In this document: one piece after another, positions 1-7,159 of the stretch
How positions within the stretch are numbered: position 1 is the stretch's first letter
Layout of the letters: the number at the start of each line of letters is the position of its first letter
Source of the DNA: an uncultured Oscillospiraceae bacterium
GTDB lineage: Bacteria > Bacillota > Clostridia > Oscillospirales > Acutalibacteraceae
Reading direction: 5' to 3'
Assembly (NCBI GenBank): GCA_900549055.1
Contig: URNB01000086.1
Location: 1 to 9,096 of the forward strand
Length of the DNA: 9,096 nt
Program-made: the position numbers and the translations under genes
Notes under the pieces: model-generated
Databases searched by the model: none
Seen by the model: only the letters and a program-made list of their open reading frames with translations
What the model was told of the DNA's origin: nothing

Positions 1-1658
1 AGAGTAGAAATACTTTCGGGGTTCGGACAGCGATACGATGTTTTCACGCCCAATAAATGTTTAGTAAGACTTATAAGGTCATCGGCACTTATTTGCCCGT
101 CATCGTTTACATCCCCCGCCGCTCTGCGAACCGCCGTAAACACCGCGTCGCTGTTTGCGGTAAATGTGGTTACGGTTCCGTCGGGCGTGTATTTTGTGTC
201 ACCGCTTTTCCAATAAGCATAACAGCAGCCGTCTCCGAGCTCTATACTCGGGGCAACTATTCCGGTTTCACCTTCGGGCACTGTTACGGTACTTATATTT
301 TCACCGTCAATATATGTAAGCTCTCTGGTTTGGCAAAAGCCCGTAAAACGTACCGAAAATGCGTCGCGGTCAGTTGCTCTGCCGGGGGCAAAACAGTAAT
401 AGACCTCGCTGTTACCGTTAATACTTGTATAGTATTTGGTAAGATAGCTGTTCGGCAGTGCTCCCATAACCGCCGTTTTGTCACCGACGTTTATCGTCAC
501 CTTTGCGTCACCGTCATCAAGAAAGTTAAAGGTGACGATAAATTCGTCGGCAGAGATCGTTTCATACTTGAGCAAATCACTCTGCCCAAGGCATGTCGGG
601 GCGTCTGCGGCAGCCCAGTAATTAGCGCTGCCGTCCGCCGTATCAATCATAACCCTTATTCGCGGCATACCGGTTTTAGCGTCATCCATAAGGCAAACCG
701 TGAATTGCGGGTAATTTGTACCGTCCGTTTTAAGGCTGTCAAATTTAAAGCTTATTCCGTCTGCCTTAACCTTAGCCGCACTTGTGGCTCGAGCGCCGAT
801 ATCCTTGCCGGCGGCAAATGAAATTTTCCTCGCCTGCGGGAATTTAATTAAATAATTTTCAATTGCAATATTTGTGCCAAGTCCGTTAAGATTGGTTACA
901 TTGCCGACAAATACGGCGTTTGTCGGGCGCGTATATATATTGCTCTTGATTCCGGTTACATCAACGGTAAAATAGTAATCACCGTCTCTGCCGGGACCGA
1001 GAACAAGATATGAGGCTATATTTGCCGGCAAAGTGCCTGTATACGCGGTATCTGTAATAAAGCCCTCAACCGGCTCGTTTTCGCCCGCCTTAACGCTGCA
1101 CACAATTTCATTCTGCCGAACATCAAGGCTTACGGTAAATTCGTTTGCCGAAAGCGTTTCATATTTAAGTAAATCATTCTGCGTCATCAGCTGCGTAGCA
1201 ACCGTTCCGCTGAAATATGAAATTGTACCCTTTTCCGTATCAAACAAAAGTCTGAACTCGGGCATATTTCCATATACCGAGGCGAACATAACACAAAAGC
1301 TTAAAGCCTCGTTTTCGTGCCCTTCCGCTTTTTTCAGGTTATCAAAACGAATCGAAAAATCATCAAAATTATATTTTGCTCTTGAAATAACACGTTTTGT
1401 GAAATTTCCGCCGTTAAACGCAAGGTGAACGCCGATTTTAGCGCCGCTTTCATCATATGCGGTATTTATGCCGGGTTTGTTTTGGTCGGTTATCTCCGTC
1501 CATAAATCGGTATTTGCAAATGGGGTGTAAAAGCCGCCGTCATCTGCCAAAGCAGACCTTGCCGACACCGGAAATGCCGAAAAAAGCGAGGTTAACAGCA
1601 TTGCCGAGCTCAAAATACCAACGGCAGCCTTTTTAATGGTTTGCAGAAGTTTTTTCAT
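1..1658 (-). CDS. Secreted dockerin-containing protein with duplicated beta-rich domain, 3' end beyond window
   Basis: The frame starts with ATG at 1658-1656 and stays open for 552 codons to the window edge; I translated it codon by codon and found no stop. A GGAGG lies 10 nt before the ATG. Residues 1-38 form a signal peptide: basic KK start, hydrophobic core around 11-30, and likely cleavage after VSA (33) or ALA (38). Residues 101-239 and 302-443 are two diverged copies of one domain, sharing DLLKYETxSAxEF and an xPGRxxD motif. Residues about 448-512 resemble the short beta repeats (Listeria-Bacteroides-repeat-like, YWKSGDTKYTPDGT) common in Clostridia surface proteins. Residues 515-538 are a type I dockerin calcium-binding repeat (GDVNDDGQISADD). 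The second dockerin repeat would lie beyond the window. No catalytic domain is recognised; the duplicated domain could be a lectin-like beta-sandwich, which is inference. Probably exported and attached to a cohesin-bearing scaffold or to the cell surface. Confidence 0.9.
   Translation of the reverse strand, partial: MKKLLQTIKKAAVGILSSAMLLTSLFSAFPVSARSALADDGGFYTPFANTDLWTEITDQNKPGINTAYDESGAKIGVHLAFNGGNFTKRVISRAKYNFDDFSIRFDNLKKAEGHENEALSFCVMFASVYGNMPEFRLLFDTEKGTISYFSGTVATQLMTQNDLLKYETLSANEFTVSLDVRQNEIVCSVKAGENEPVEGFITDTAYTGTLPANIASYLVLGPGRDGDYYFTVDVTGIKSNIYTRPTNAVFVGNVTNLNGLGTNIAIENYLIKFPQARKISFAAGKDIGARATSAAKVKADGISFKFDSLKTDGTNYPQFTVCLMDDAKTGMPRIRVMIDTADGSANYWAAADAPTCLGQSDLLKYETISADEFIVTFNFLDDGDAKVTINVGDKTAVMGALPNSYLTKYYTSINGNSEVYYCFAPGRATDRDAFSVRFTGFCQTRELTYIDGENISTVTVPEGETGIVAPSIELGDGCCYAYWKSGDTKYTPDGTVTTFTANSDAVFTAVRRAAGDVNDDGQISADDLISLTKHLLGVKTSYRCPNPESIST
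45..116 (-). other. Type I dockerin repeat (calcium-binding loop and helix)
   Basis: Encodes residues 515-538 of the secreted protein. The loop D-V-N-D-D-G-Q-I-S-A-D-D fits the dockerin/EF-hand pattern DxNxDGxIxxxD, and the following helix ISLTKHLLG matches the usual xLLKxYLLG end. Only one of the normal two repeats is inside the window; the next ~17 residues (VKTSYRCPNP...) look like the inter-repeat linker. Confidence 0.88.
519..755 (-). repeat. Second copy of tandem domain in the dockerin protein (core part)
   Basis: Encodes residues 302-380. It is collinear with the copy at 1119-1358 except for a gap of about two residues. The conserved aromatic and acidic positions (FDxLK, MPxxRxxxDT, DLLKYETxSAxEF) suggest a shared beta-sandwich fold, possibly lectin- or concanavalin-like; the fold is inferred from the alternating hydrophobic pattern only. 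Confidence 0.72.
1119..1358 (-). repeat. First copy of tandem domain in the dockerin protein (core part)
   Basis: Encodes residues 101-180. It pairs with 519-755: FSIRFDNLK against ISFKFDSLK, MPEFRLLFDT against MPRIRVMIDT, and NDLLKYETLSANEF against SDLLKYETISADEF. The similarity continues more weakly towards the C-terminal side (GPGRDGDYYF against APGRATDRDAF). This indicates an old intragenic duplication and is not a DNA-level repeat. Confidence 0.75.
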
Positions 1659-1668
1659 ATTGCAATGA

Positions 1669-1673
1669 CCTCC
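1669..1673 (-). promoter_or_regulatory. Ribosome binding site GGAGG for the dockerin gene
   Basis: A perfect GGAGG on the minus strand, 10 nt before the ATG at 1658, directly before a typical lipid-free signal peptide. This fixes the start of the gene. Confidence 0.8.
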
Positions 1674-1732
1674 GTTTTATTAAATTTATATAAAGCCCTA
1701 TCTATTTCGGATCCGATAAAACATCAACGGCT

Positions 1733-1760
1733 TTTATACATACTCACTTGATTTTTTAAA
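1733..1760 (-). promoter_or_regulatory. Candidate sigma-A promoter of the dockerin gene
   Basis: On the minus strand TTTAAA (1760-1755) is followed by a 16-nt spacer and TATAAA (1738-1733), the latter preceded by TG one base upstream. This gives 4/6 and 5/6 matches to the -35 and -10 consensus, in an AT-rich 183-nt gap between genes. It would leave a leader of roughly 65-70 nt, in which I see no riboswitch-like fold. AT-rich sequence gives chance matches, so this remains a candidate. Confidence 0.4.
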
Positions 1761-1794
1761 ATTATTTTATAAGTTTAGTATATACTGCTGCTCG

Positions 1795-1829
1795 AAATAA
1801 AACTATACCCTATTTTCAGATTTTAGGGT
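1795..1829 (-). terminator. Possible weak intrinsic terminator after the oxidoreductase gene
   Basis: Thirteen nt after the TGA stop at 1842, the minus strand carries ACCCTA (1829-1824), an 11-nt loop, and TAGGGT (1812-1807), followed by ATAG and then TTTTATTT (1802-1795). The 6-bp stem is short and the T tract is interrupted and slightly offset, so termination may be partial. Its place between the sugar operon and the separately promoted dockerin gene supports the call. Confidence 0.4.
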
Positions 1830-1841
1830 GTTGTTTTAATA

Positions 1842-3146
1842 TCAGCCTTGAAAATTCGGCAGATATGCACCGAGCTCCTTCAGCTTCATTTGAACCTCTT
1901 TTATATTCACTCTGTGAACATCCCCGTCAGCTCCGACGCACGCCGCCGCTGCCCCGGCAGCCTGCCCGGTTATATAGCAACAGGGAATAACTCGCATTGA
2001 AGCCTGCATTGAGCGGTCTGCGCTTATGCACCTTCCCGCAACCAGAACATTTTGCAGCTTTTTCGGAGTCAGCGCTCTGTATGATATTCCGTAAGATTCC
2101 CCCGGGGCGTATGCCTTGTTCACATTATCCGTAAAGTCGGCAGCGCCCTTTTGGTCTGCCGTTTCGGGGTGAATGTCTATCGGGTAGGAATATCTGCCTA
2201 TTTCATCATCAAAAACCTGTCGGTCAAGGAAATGCTTATAATTCATTACAATATCGCCGATTATGCGGCGAGATTCCCTTACTCCCAGCACATTTGCCGT
2301 TTCAAGCAGCGTCGCTTTATCAAATCCGGGCAAAAAATCCCTGTAATATCTTTCATATTCAAGAACATTTTTTCTGCCGTAAAGCATAGCCTCGGTCAGC
2401 GAGCGCTCGTCGGTATCGTCAACATGGAAAAGGTGTCCCACGTTGCCGCCGCCCACGCCCACCTCTGGGTGTGTGGGCTTGATTCCCGGTAAAATTCCGT
2501 CGTACTGTGAGAAATACCCTTTGTCATATGCCTCGCCGTATTTGCAGCCGTCAAAAATAAAATCCTTTTTTGAAAAATCAATACCGCCCCAAACACTGCA
2601 AAGCGTTGCCCCTGCAACGGCGCCGTTTTCGCCGCCGTATTCAAAGTCAGCCCCCGCCCACGCAGAAAGTGAGCCGTCTCCCGTGCAGTCTATAAACACA
2701 TCCGCAGCTGCGGCATAAATACCCTTTTTGCCCGATAAAACGGCATATTTCACCCTGCCGCTGCCGTCGGTCACAACGTCTGCCACCTTTGAGTAAAACA
2801 GAAAATCCACTCCGGCGGCGGTTATAAGCTCATCATAAAGCCGCTTTATAGTCTCTGATTTTACCACATACCATTTTCTGTTGCGGGCAACATCGTCAAA
2901 AAGTCGGTCGTGCACCGTACGCCCCACACCGCCGGAAAGAAAATTCTCGCCGTCGTCAAAATTCATAAGCTCGGGTACCAAAGCCGATGTGCTGCTGCCG
3001 CCGAAGCAGCCGCCCGCCTCGGCAAGGAAAACCCTTTTACCCTGTTTTGCACAGGCAAGCGCAGCCGCAACTCCGGCAGGACCGCCGCCCGCAATAAAAA
3101 CATCCGTCTTGATTTTAACGGCAATATCCTTAGAAAAATTCAACAT
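1842..3146 (-). CDS. FAD-dependent oxidoreductase (FAD_oxidored family)
   Basis: A 434-residue flavoprotein. Residues 15-43 form the N-terminal Rossmann unit: DVFIAGGGPAG supplies GxGxxG (20-25) and E43 is the acidic residue expected to hold the FAD ribose. CFGGSS (47-52) follows, as is usual for the PF12831 family. Near the C-terminus, VAGRCISADR (around 369-378) and TGQAAG (393-398) are the second FAD-contact segment of the family. There is no signal peptide or membrane segment, so it is cytoplasmic. I chose ATG at 3146 because GGAGG lies 9 nt before it; an in-frame ATG at 3167 lies inside the upstream gene without a good site. Start and upstream stop are 1 nt apart, so translation is probably coupled to the hydrolase. 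Substrate unknown; oxidation of a sugar or aglycone is inferred from context. Confidence 0.9.
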   Translation of the reverse strand: MLNFSKDIAVKIKTDVFIAGGGPAGVAAALACAKQGKRVFLAEAGGCFGGSSTSALVPELMNFDDGENFLSGGVGRTVHDRLFDDVARNRKWYVVKSETIKRLYDELITAAGVDFLFYSKVADVVTDGSGRVKYAVLSGKKGIYAAAADVFIDCTGDGSLSAWAGADFEYGGENGAVAGATLCSVWGGIDFSKKDFIFDGCKYGEAYDKGYFSQYDGILPGIKPTHPEVGVGGGNVGHLFHVDDTDERSLTEAMLYGRKNVLEYERYYRDFLPGFDKATLLETANVLGVRESRRIIGDIVMNYKHFLDRQVFDDEIGRYSYPIDIHPETADQKGAADFTDNVNKAYAPGESYGISYRALTPKKLQNVLVAGRCISADRSMQASMRVIPCCYITGQAAGAAAACVGADGDVHRVNIKEVQMKLKELGAYLPNFQG

Positions 3147-3147
3147 A

Positions 3148-6135
3148 TTATTTTTCCTCCCGCACAACGTATTCGTCTATGAAAATTTTACCGCAATCAA
3201 ACGGCACAAAATTGTAAGCGCTGTCCCATGTGTCGCCGCCCCTTATTTCGGGGTATGCAAAATCCTCAAAGCCGTATTTCCCTATAAAGGTATCCACGCC
3301 CACAAAGTTTGTCTTGCCCTTAATATGGTGGTGCGGCCCTAAAAGATTTCTGTTGCTGCCCACAGCGCAAATTTCAATTATATTCTCGCCGTTTTTCAGC
3401 GCGTCGGTAATATCCTGCTCATAGGGAGAGGTGAATATCTCGCCCACCTTCTCCCCTATTTTCCACCTGAACGCCGAGCAAAGCGCGTCTTCTATGCGCA
3501 GCACATACCGCGCGGCTTTTTGCTTTCTGCAATAAACGAAAATGAAATTCATATTTCCTCTGTAAAACCACAGCCCCTGACTTGTTAGCTCGGCATATTG
3601 CTTTGCGGTAGGCTTTGTTATCTTAAAGCCCGCGGGCGATACCCTGTAGTAGCTGCCGTGATTTTCGATTTTACCCGTCGGCGTAACGTCAAAGTTACCT
3701 CTTATGTATACGCTTTCGGGCTCTTTGGGATAGAAAAATCGGTTGCGTTCGGTTTCAAAAACCTCTTCTATATTTATATTCATTTGGGCTTTCTCAACGG
3801 TATAGCGCAGGGTTACGGTATTCTCTCCGGGTTTAATGCAGTCTGTTATTTCATACTCGTGAATATTTCTGTCAAGCCACCGGCTGCCCTTTCTGTCGGC
3901 AATGCTTATACCGTTAATGAATATTGCGTCAATGCATCTGTCCTCCGCCGCTACTCTTATATCCGATATATTCTCTGCCGCCTCAACATAAAACGGATAG
4001 CAAACCTCTGCGGTCATACGCGGATTTGCATTTTCATAAAGAATTTTTGCAATATTTATAACCGGCATAAGCTCCGATTTTTCATCGCCTGCCGCGTAGT
4101 ACGCCATATCCAGCGTAATGCAGTTCAAATCGTCCGCCGCGACACTCTCAGGCACTATACAGCGGCTTGAAATAAGCGTTTCCTCCGTAAAATCAAGGTC
4201 GGCATATTTATCTGTTTCAATTACAATGTTTTCCATTGAATGAAGCTTCAGCTCGCAAAAGCTTTCCTTGCCCGAACAGGTGTGCGCAAGCCTTTGCCTT
4301 TCGCCCGTGTAAATATCCCTTTTAAAAAAGGAGCATTTTCCCTCAACCGATAAAACCGTCTTCATTTCGGAAAAGCTTTCTCCGCAGCAAATATGTATTC
4401 GCCTGCCGCTTTCGGTTAAAACCGTGTGCAGGGTCACGCCGCGTATAAGCGACATATCCTGCGGATTTAAAAGCTTAACAGGCTGCTCTATACCGTACGC
4501 CTTTACAGCCTTTTCAAGCTGACATGCCCTGTTGCATATTTCGATTGCGCAAATTTCCGCAAGTTCGGGCGCGGGTTCAAAATCTATCACAGCAGGCCTT
4601 GAATTTACAAATATTACGCGTGCGCCGAGCTGTGATAATGCAGCGAGCTTTTCAAAGGTTGAGCGTTTTATGCTTTCGCACTCAGGCACTGCCAGATATT
4701 TATAACGGCGCTTTCCTACCCGCAGCATACCGTTTTCAGCCGCGCCGTACTGCGCTAAAATACCCTCGTCAACAATTTCCGCGTCAAGCTGAACGCTTAT
4801 GAGGTTTTCAAGCGTTTGCCTGAACTGCGAGGAAAAGCTGCGCAACTTGAACGAATCCCACATGCCGTTAAACTCACCCGCAACAGACTCAAGGCTTGAA
4901 AGCAAGGCTACATTCGTTTCCCGTTCACCCGCCATTAAATCGTTGAGATTTTTAATCCAGCGTTTAAGGTGGGAAAAATCCTTCCACCATAAATTTTGGT
5001 ATGAAAAGAACGCCGGATAATCGCGTTTTCTTATGCCCTCTATAGTAAATGCAGATAAATGACAGCACGCCGTTGTAATACCCAGAGCAGATTGCCTGCC
5101 CCATATCCATGCCAAATTTTTAAGCGGAACATCCCACCCCGAGCAGCCGAACACCTCACACAGAGTCTCGCCGTTTCCAAGCTGCTGCGCCACGCTTGAA
5201 ACCTGCTTCATAAGCACAGGACCGTGCTGCATATTTCCGAGGTGGTCAATTCCCGGCAAATGCATTGCGGTGTAGTGCTTCATAACGCCCCCAGTAGGTG
5301 AAAGCTGCACACACAAGCCGTCCTCGCAGGGAAAATGGCCTGTAAAAAGCAAATTGTTTTCGCTGCACCATTCGCTTATCTGTTTTGTAAACGCGTTGAA
5401 AAAGGCATTGCTTACAACCGAAAAATAATCTGCGCGCAGCTTTTCTGCACCGTCGCCGCCCTCTGTCAATTTCCACAGCAGCGGCAAAAGGTCATAGCCG
5501 CACTGCTTTTTAAATTTATTGGGTAATGTAAAGCTCCACGGAAAAATAACATCCAGCTGCGGCTCATCGGTAAAAACGCCTTTAATAACGTTGCCGAAAT
5601 ATTTTGAAAATCTTTTTTTATACTCCTCGTGCGTGCAGTCGATAAAAGCCCGCACCGTCTTTTCCGACATTAAATCCACATAATGCGGGTCTGCGCGATA
5701 CCAAAAAACAAGGTCGGCACGGTCTGCCTCGTTTAAACCAATCAAATGAAAGCTATCATCGTCCGTTTTTTCAAAGGCGGCAACCAGGCGGACTTTATCC
5801 GCCTGCTGCGGCTTGCCGTATCTCAGCCCCTTTAGCTGATATTCTTCACCGAGCCCGTTCACACGCCCGCCCGCAAAGCCGCTGGGCCAACCGTCCTCAT
5901 CATATATATATACGTCAAGCCCCAAGCGCTCGGCCTCGCTTACCGCAAAGCCAAAGGCATTGAACCAATCCTCGCTCAAATAAGCTGTTTCCAGTCCCGC
6001 TCTTGCGTGAATTATAACGCCGTCAAAATAACCGTCGGCAAATTCGGTAAGCTGTCGGCTTATTTCCTCCGTGCGTATAAGTGAATTCCAGCTCCAAAAG
6101 GAAAGCACCTTTCCGCCGTAATCGTTTTTCCGCAT
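3148..6135 (-). CDS. GH106-like (alpha-L-rhamnosidase-like) glycoside hydrolase, cytoplasmic
   Basis: A 995-residue enzyme without a signal peptide. The N-terminal part (about 9-400) reads as a TIM barrel: FWSWN (13-17), GVIIHARAGLETAYLS (39-54), YIYDEDGWPSGFAGG (76-90), GVFTDEPQLD (186-195), and CEVFGCSGWD (326-335). E191 in TDEP and E327 in CEVFG are my candidates for the acid/base pair, by analogy with GH106. A beta-sandwich like the GH2 sugar-binding fold lies around 716-785, and a second C-terminal jelly roll ends in NLLGPHHH (930-937), a signature seen in this group. An AGGAG lies 8 nt before the ATG. The 95-nt gap upstream (6136-6230) shows no clear promoter or hairpin, so the gene is probably co-transcribed with the permeases. 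It likely releases a terminal sugar such as rhamnose from imported glycosides; the specificity is not visible in sequence. Confidence 0.82.
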   Translation of the reverse strand: MRKNDYGGKVLSFWSWNSLIRTEEISRQLTEFADGYFDGVIIHARAGLETAYLSEDWFNAFGFAVSEAERLGLDVYIYDEDGWPSGFAGGRVNGLGEEYQLKGLRYGKPQQADKVRLVAAFEKTDDDSFHLIGLNEADRADLVFWYRADPHYVDLMSEKTVRAFIDCTHEEYKKRFSKYFGNVIKGVFTDEPQLDVIFPWSFTLPNKFKKQCGYDLLPLLWKLTEGGDGAEKLRADYFSVVSNAFFNAFTKQISEWCSENNLLFTGHFPCEDGLCVQLSPTGGVMKHYTAMHLPGIDHLGNMQHGPVLMKQVSSVAQQLGNGETLCEVFGCSGWDVPLKNLAWIWGRQSALGITTACCHLSAFTIEGIRKRDYPAFFSYQNLWWKDFSHLKRWIKNLNDLMAGERETNVALLSSLESVAGEFNGMWDSFKLRSFSSQFRQTLENLISVQLDAEIVDEGILAQYGAAENGMLRVGKRRYKYLAVPECESIKRSTFEKLAALSQLGARVIFVNSRPAVIDFEPAPELAEICAIEICNRACQLEKAVKAYGIEQPVKLLNPQDMSLIRGVTLHTVLTESGRRIHICCGESFSEMKTVLSVEGKCSFFKRDIYTGERQRLAHTCSGKESFCELKLHSMENIVIETDKYADLDFTEETLISSRCIVPESVAADDLNCITLDMAYYAAGDEKSELMPVINIAKILYENANPRMTAEVCYPFYVEAAENISDIRVAAEDRCIDAIFINGISIADRKGSRWLDRNIHEYEITDCIKPGENTVTLRYTVEKAQMNINIEEVFETERNRFFYPKEPESVYIRGNFDVTPTGKIENHGSYYRVSPAGFKITKPTAKQYAELTSQGLWFYRGNMNFIFVYCRKQKAARYVLRIEDALCSAFRWKIGEKVGEIFTSPYEQDITDALKNGENIIEICAVGSNRNLLGPHHHIKGKTNFVGVDTFIGKYGFEDFAYPEIRGGDTWDSAYNFVPFDCGKIFIDEYVVREEK
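3156..3160 (-). promoter_or_regulatory. Ribosome binding site GGAGG that sets the oxidoreductase start
   Basis: GGAGG sits inside the last codons of the glycoside hydrolase gene, 9 nt before the ATG at 3146. It decides for that start over the upstream ATG at 3167. Confidence 0.8.
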
Positions 6136-6143
6136 ATTTTACA

Positions 6144-6148
6144 CTCCT
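6144..6148 (-). promoter_or_regulatory. Ribosome binding site AGGAG for the glycoside hydrolase
   Basis: AGGAG 8 nt before the ATG at 6135 on the minus strand; it supports that start of the 995-residue protein. Confidence 0.75.
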
Positions 6149-6230
6149 AAAAATTACATTGTTCAGGCAATACAAAAAGAATATAACCGTTATTAAAACC
6201 CGTTCTGTTTGTCTCATCACTTAAAACACC

Positions 6231-7142
6231 TTAGCCGTTGGAAAGTCCCGAGTGAGAAATACTCTGCACAAAAAAGCGTTGGCAGAACATAAACAGAATA
6301 AGTAAAGGTATCATTATTATTAAGCTTGCCGCGTTTCTTGCAATCAGCGTACCGGCTGAATCCCACGAAAGCCCGGATTTAATCTGAACATCGGCAATTG
6401 AATTTGCAAGCACCCTGAGGTTTGTGAAGTACAGCCCCGAATAAGCGGTGTCTGTCCATTGCCAACAAAATGAAAACAGAAAAACCGTTGCCATGGTTGT
6501 TACGGCGTTTGGAATCATCACCCTGAAAAATGTTGAAAAAATTCCCGCGCCGTCTATATATGCCGCCTCTTCAAGGTCCTTAGGCATTGCGGCAAATTGC
6601 TCCTTCAAAAGGTATATGTAAAGCCCCTCTTTTATGCCGAGCCCGGTAAACGAAAGAATATAAAGCGGCCAAAAGCTATCTGATAGGTTAAGGGTTATAC
6701 CACCTATTTTAAAGTAAACAAACGTGAGGTACTGCGCAATATTTATGGTTTGCGCCGGCACCATCATAATAATTATAACCGCTATAAAAGCCGGCTTTGC
6801 ACCCTTGAATTTTATTCGCCCCAGACCAAAGCCTATAAGCGTGCACACAGCCACCTGTATAAGCGAAATGCTGAAGGAAAGCAAAACCGTATTTATTAAG
6901 GATTGCGGCAAATGCAGCCCTTTTGCGGCAAATCGCCAATAATACAGCGACCAATGCTTAGGTATCTGAGAAACGGTATTATCGAGTAAATCCCCCGGGC
7001 TCATAAATGAAAGCAGCAGCTTGCTTATTATGGGCTTTAAAATTATAAAGCCCAAGCCGAATATTATTAAAAACCTCACCGCGGAGTATACGCCCATTGC
7101 GGCTTTTTTACGCAATAGCGGCATATTGATTTTTTTATTCAT
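6231..7142 (-). CDS. Carbohydrate ABC transporter permease, MalG/UgpE-like (CUT1)
   Basis: A 303-residue inner-membrane permease. Hydrophobic segments lie near 22-46, 82-106, 116-140, 155-176, 213-230 and 270-290, giving the usual six helices. The cytoplasmic EAA loop is at 192-211 (EAAYIDGAG, ending VMIP), where the ATPase docks. The C-terminus QRFFVQSISHSGLSNG has the family's typical QRxFVxGxxxGxxKG-like ending. The start at 7142 follows the MalF-like stop by 17 nt, with only a weak purine-rich site (GCGGGTG), which suggests coupling to the gene before it. It works as a heterodimer with the product of 7160-8083. Substrate is inferred to be an oligosaccharide that the downstream hydrolase cleaves. 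Confidence 0.93.
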   Translation of the reverse strand: MNKKINMPLLRKKAAMGVYSAVRFLIIFGLGFIILKPIISKLLLSFMSPGDLLDNTVSQIPKHWSLYYWRFAAKGLHLPQSLINTVLLSFSISLIQVAVCTLIGFGLGRIKFKGAKPAFIAVIIIMMVPAQTINIAQYLTFVYFKIGGITLNLSDSFWPLYILSFTGLGIKEGLYIYLLKEQFAAMPKDLEEAAYIDGAGIFSTFFRVMIPNAVTTMATVFLFSFCWQWTDTAYSGLYFTNLRVLANSIADVQIKSGLSWDSAGTLIARNAASLIIMIPLLILFMFCQRFFVQSISHSGLSNG

Positions 7143-7159
7143 AATTTTTCACCCGCTTT

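Noticed and set aside
57..821. A 254-codon open frame on the plus strand.
   Set aside because: It is antisense to the dockerin gene, has no ribosome binding site, and its translation is rich in Arg, Cys and Val with no domain pattern. The minus-strand frame here has a signal peptide, repeats and a dockerin.
1033..1428. A 131-codon open frame on the plus strand.
   Set aside because: It lies antisense within the first repeated domain of the dockerin protein and has no coding character or ribosome site.
3147..3167. Upstream ATG at 3167 as start of the oxidoreductase.
   Set aside because: It would add MCGRKNN, overlaps the hydrolase end and lacks a ribosome site, while ATG 3146 has GGAGG at 9 nt and fits the family's usual N-terminus.
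2881..3342. A 153-codon plus-strand frame across the oxidoreductase/hydrolase boundary.
   Set aside because: It is the complement of two well-supported minus-strand genes and gives a low-complexity Ala/Pro-rich product.
3598..4170. A 190-codon plus-strand frame.
   Set aside because: It is antisense to the beta-sandwich part of the glycoside hydrolase, with no recognisable motif and no ribosome site.
6136..6230. Possible promoter or small gene in the gap between the MalG-like permease and the hydrolase.
   Set aside because: I found no convincing -35/-10 pair and no hairpin. The only open frame through it (65 codons, 6023-6220) is mostly a shadow of the hydrolase start.
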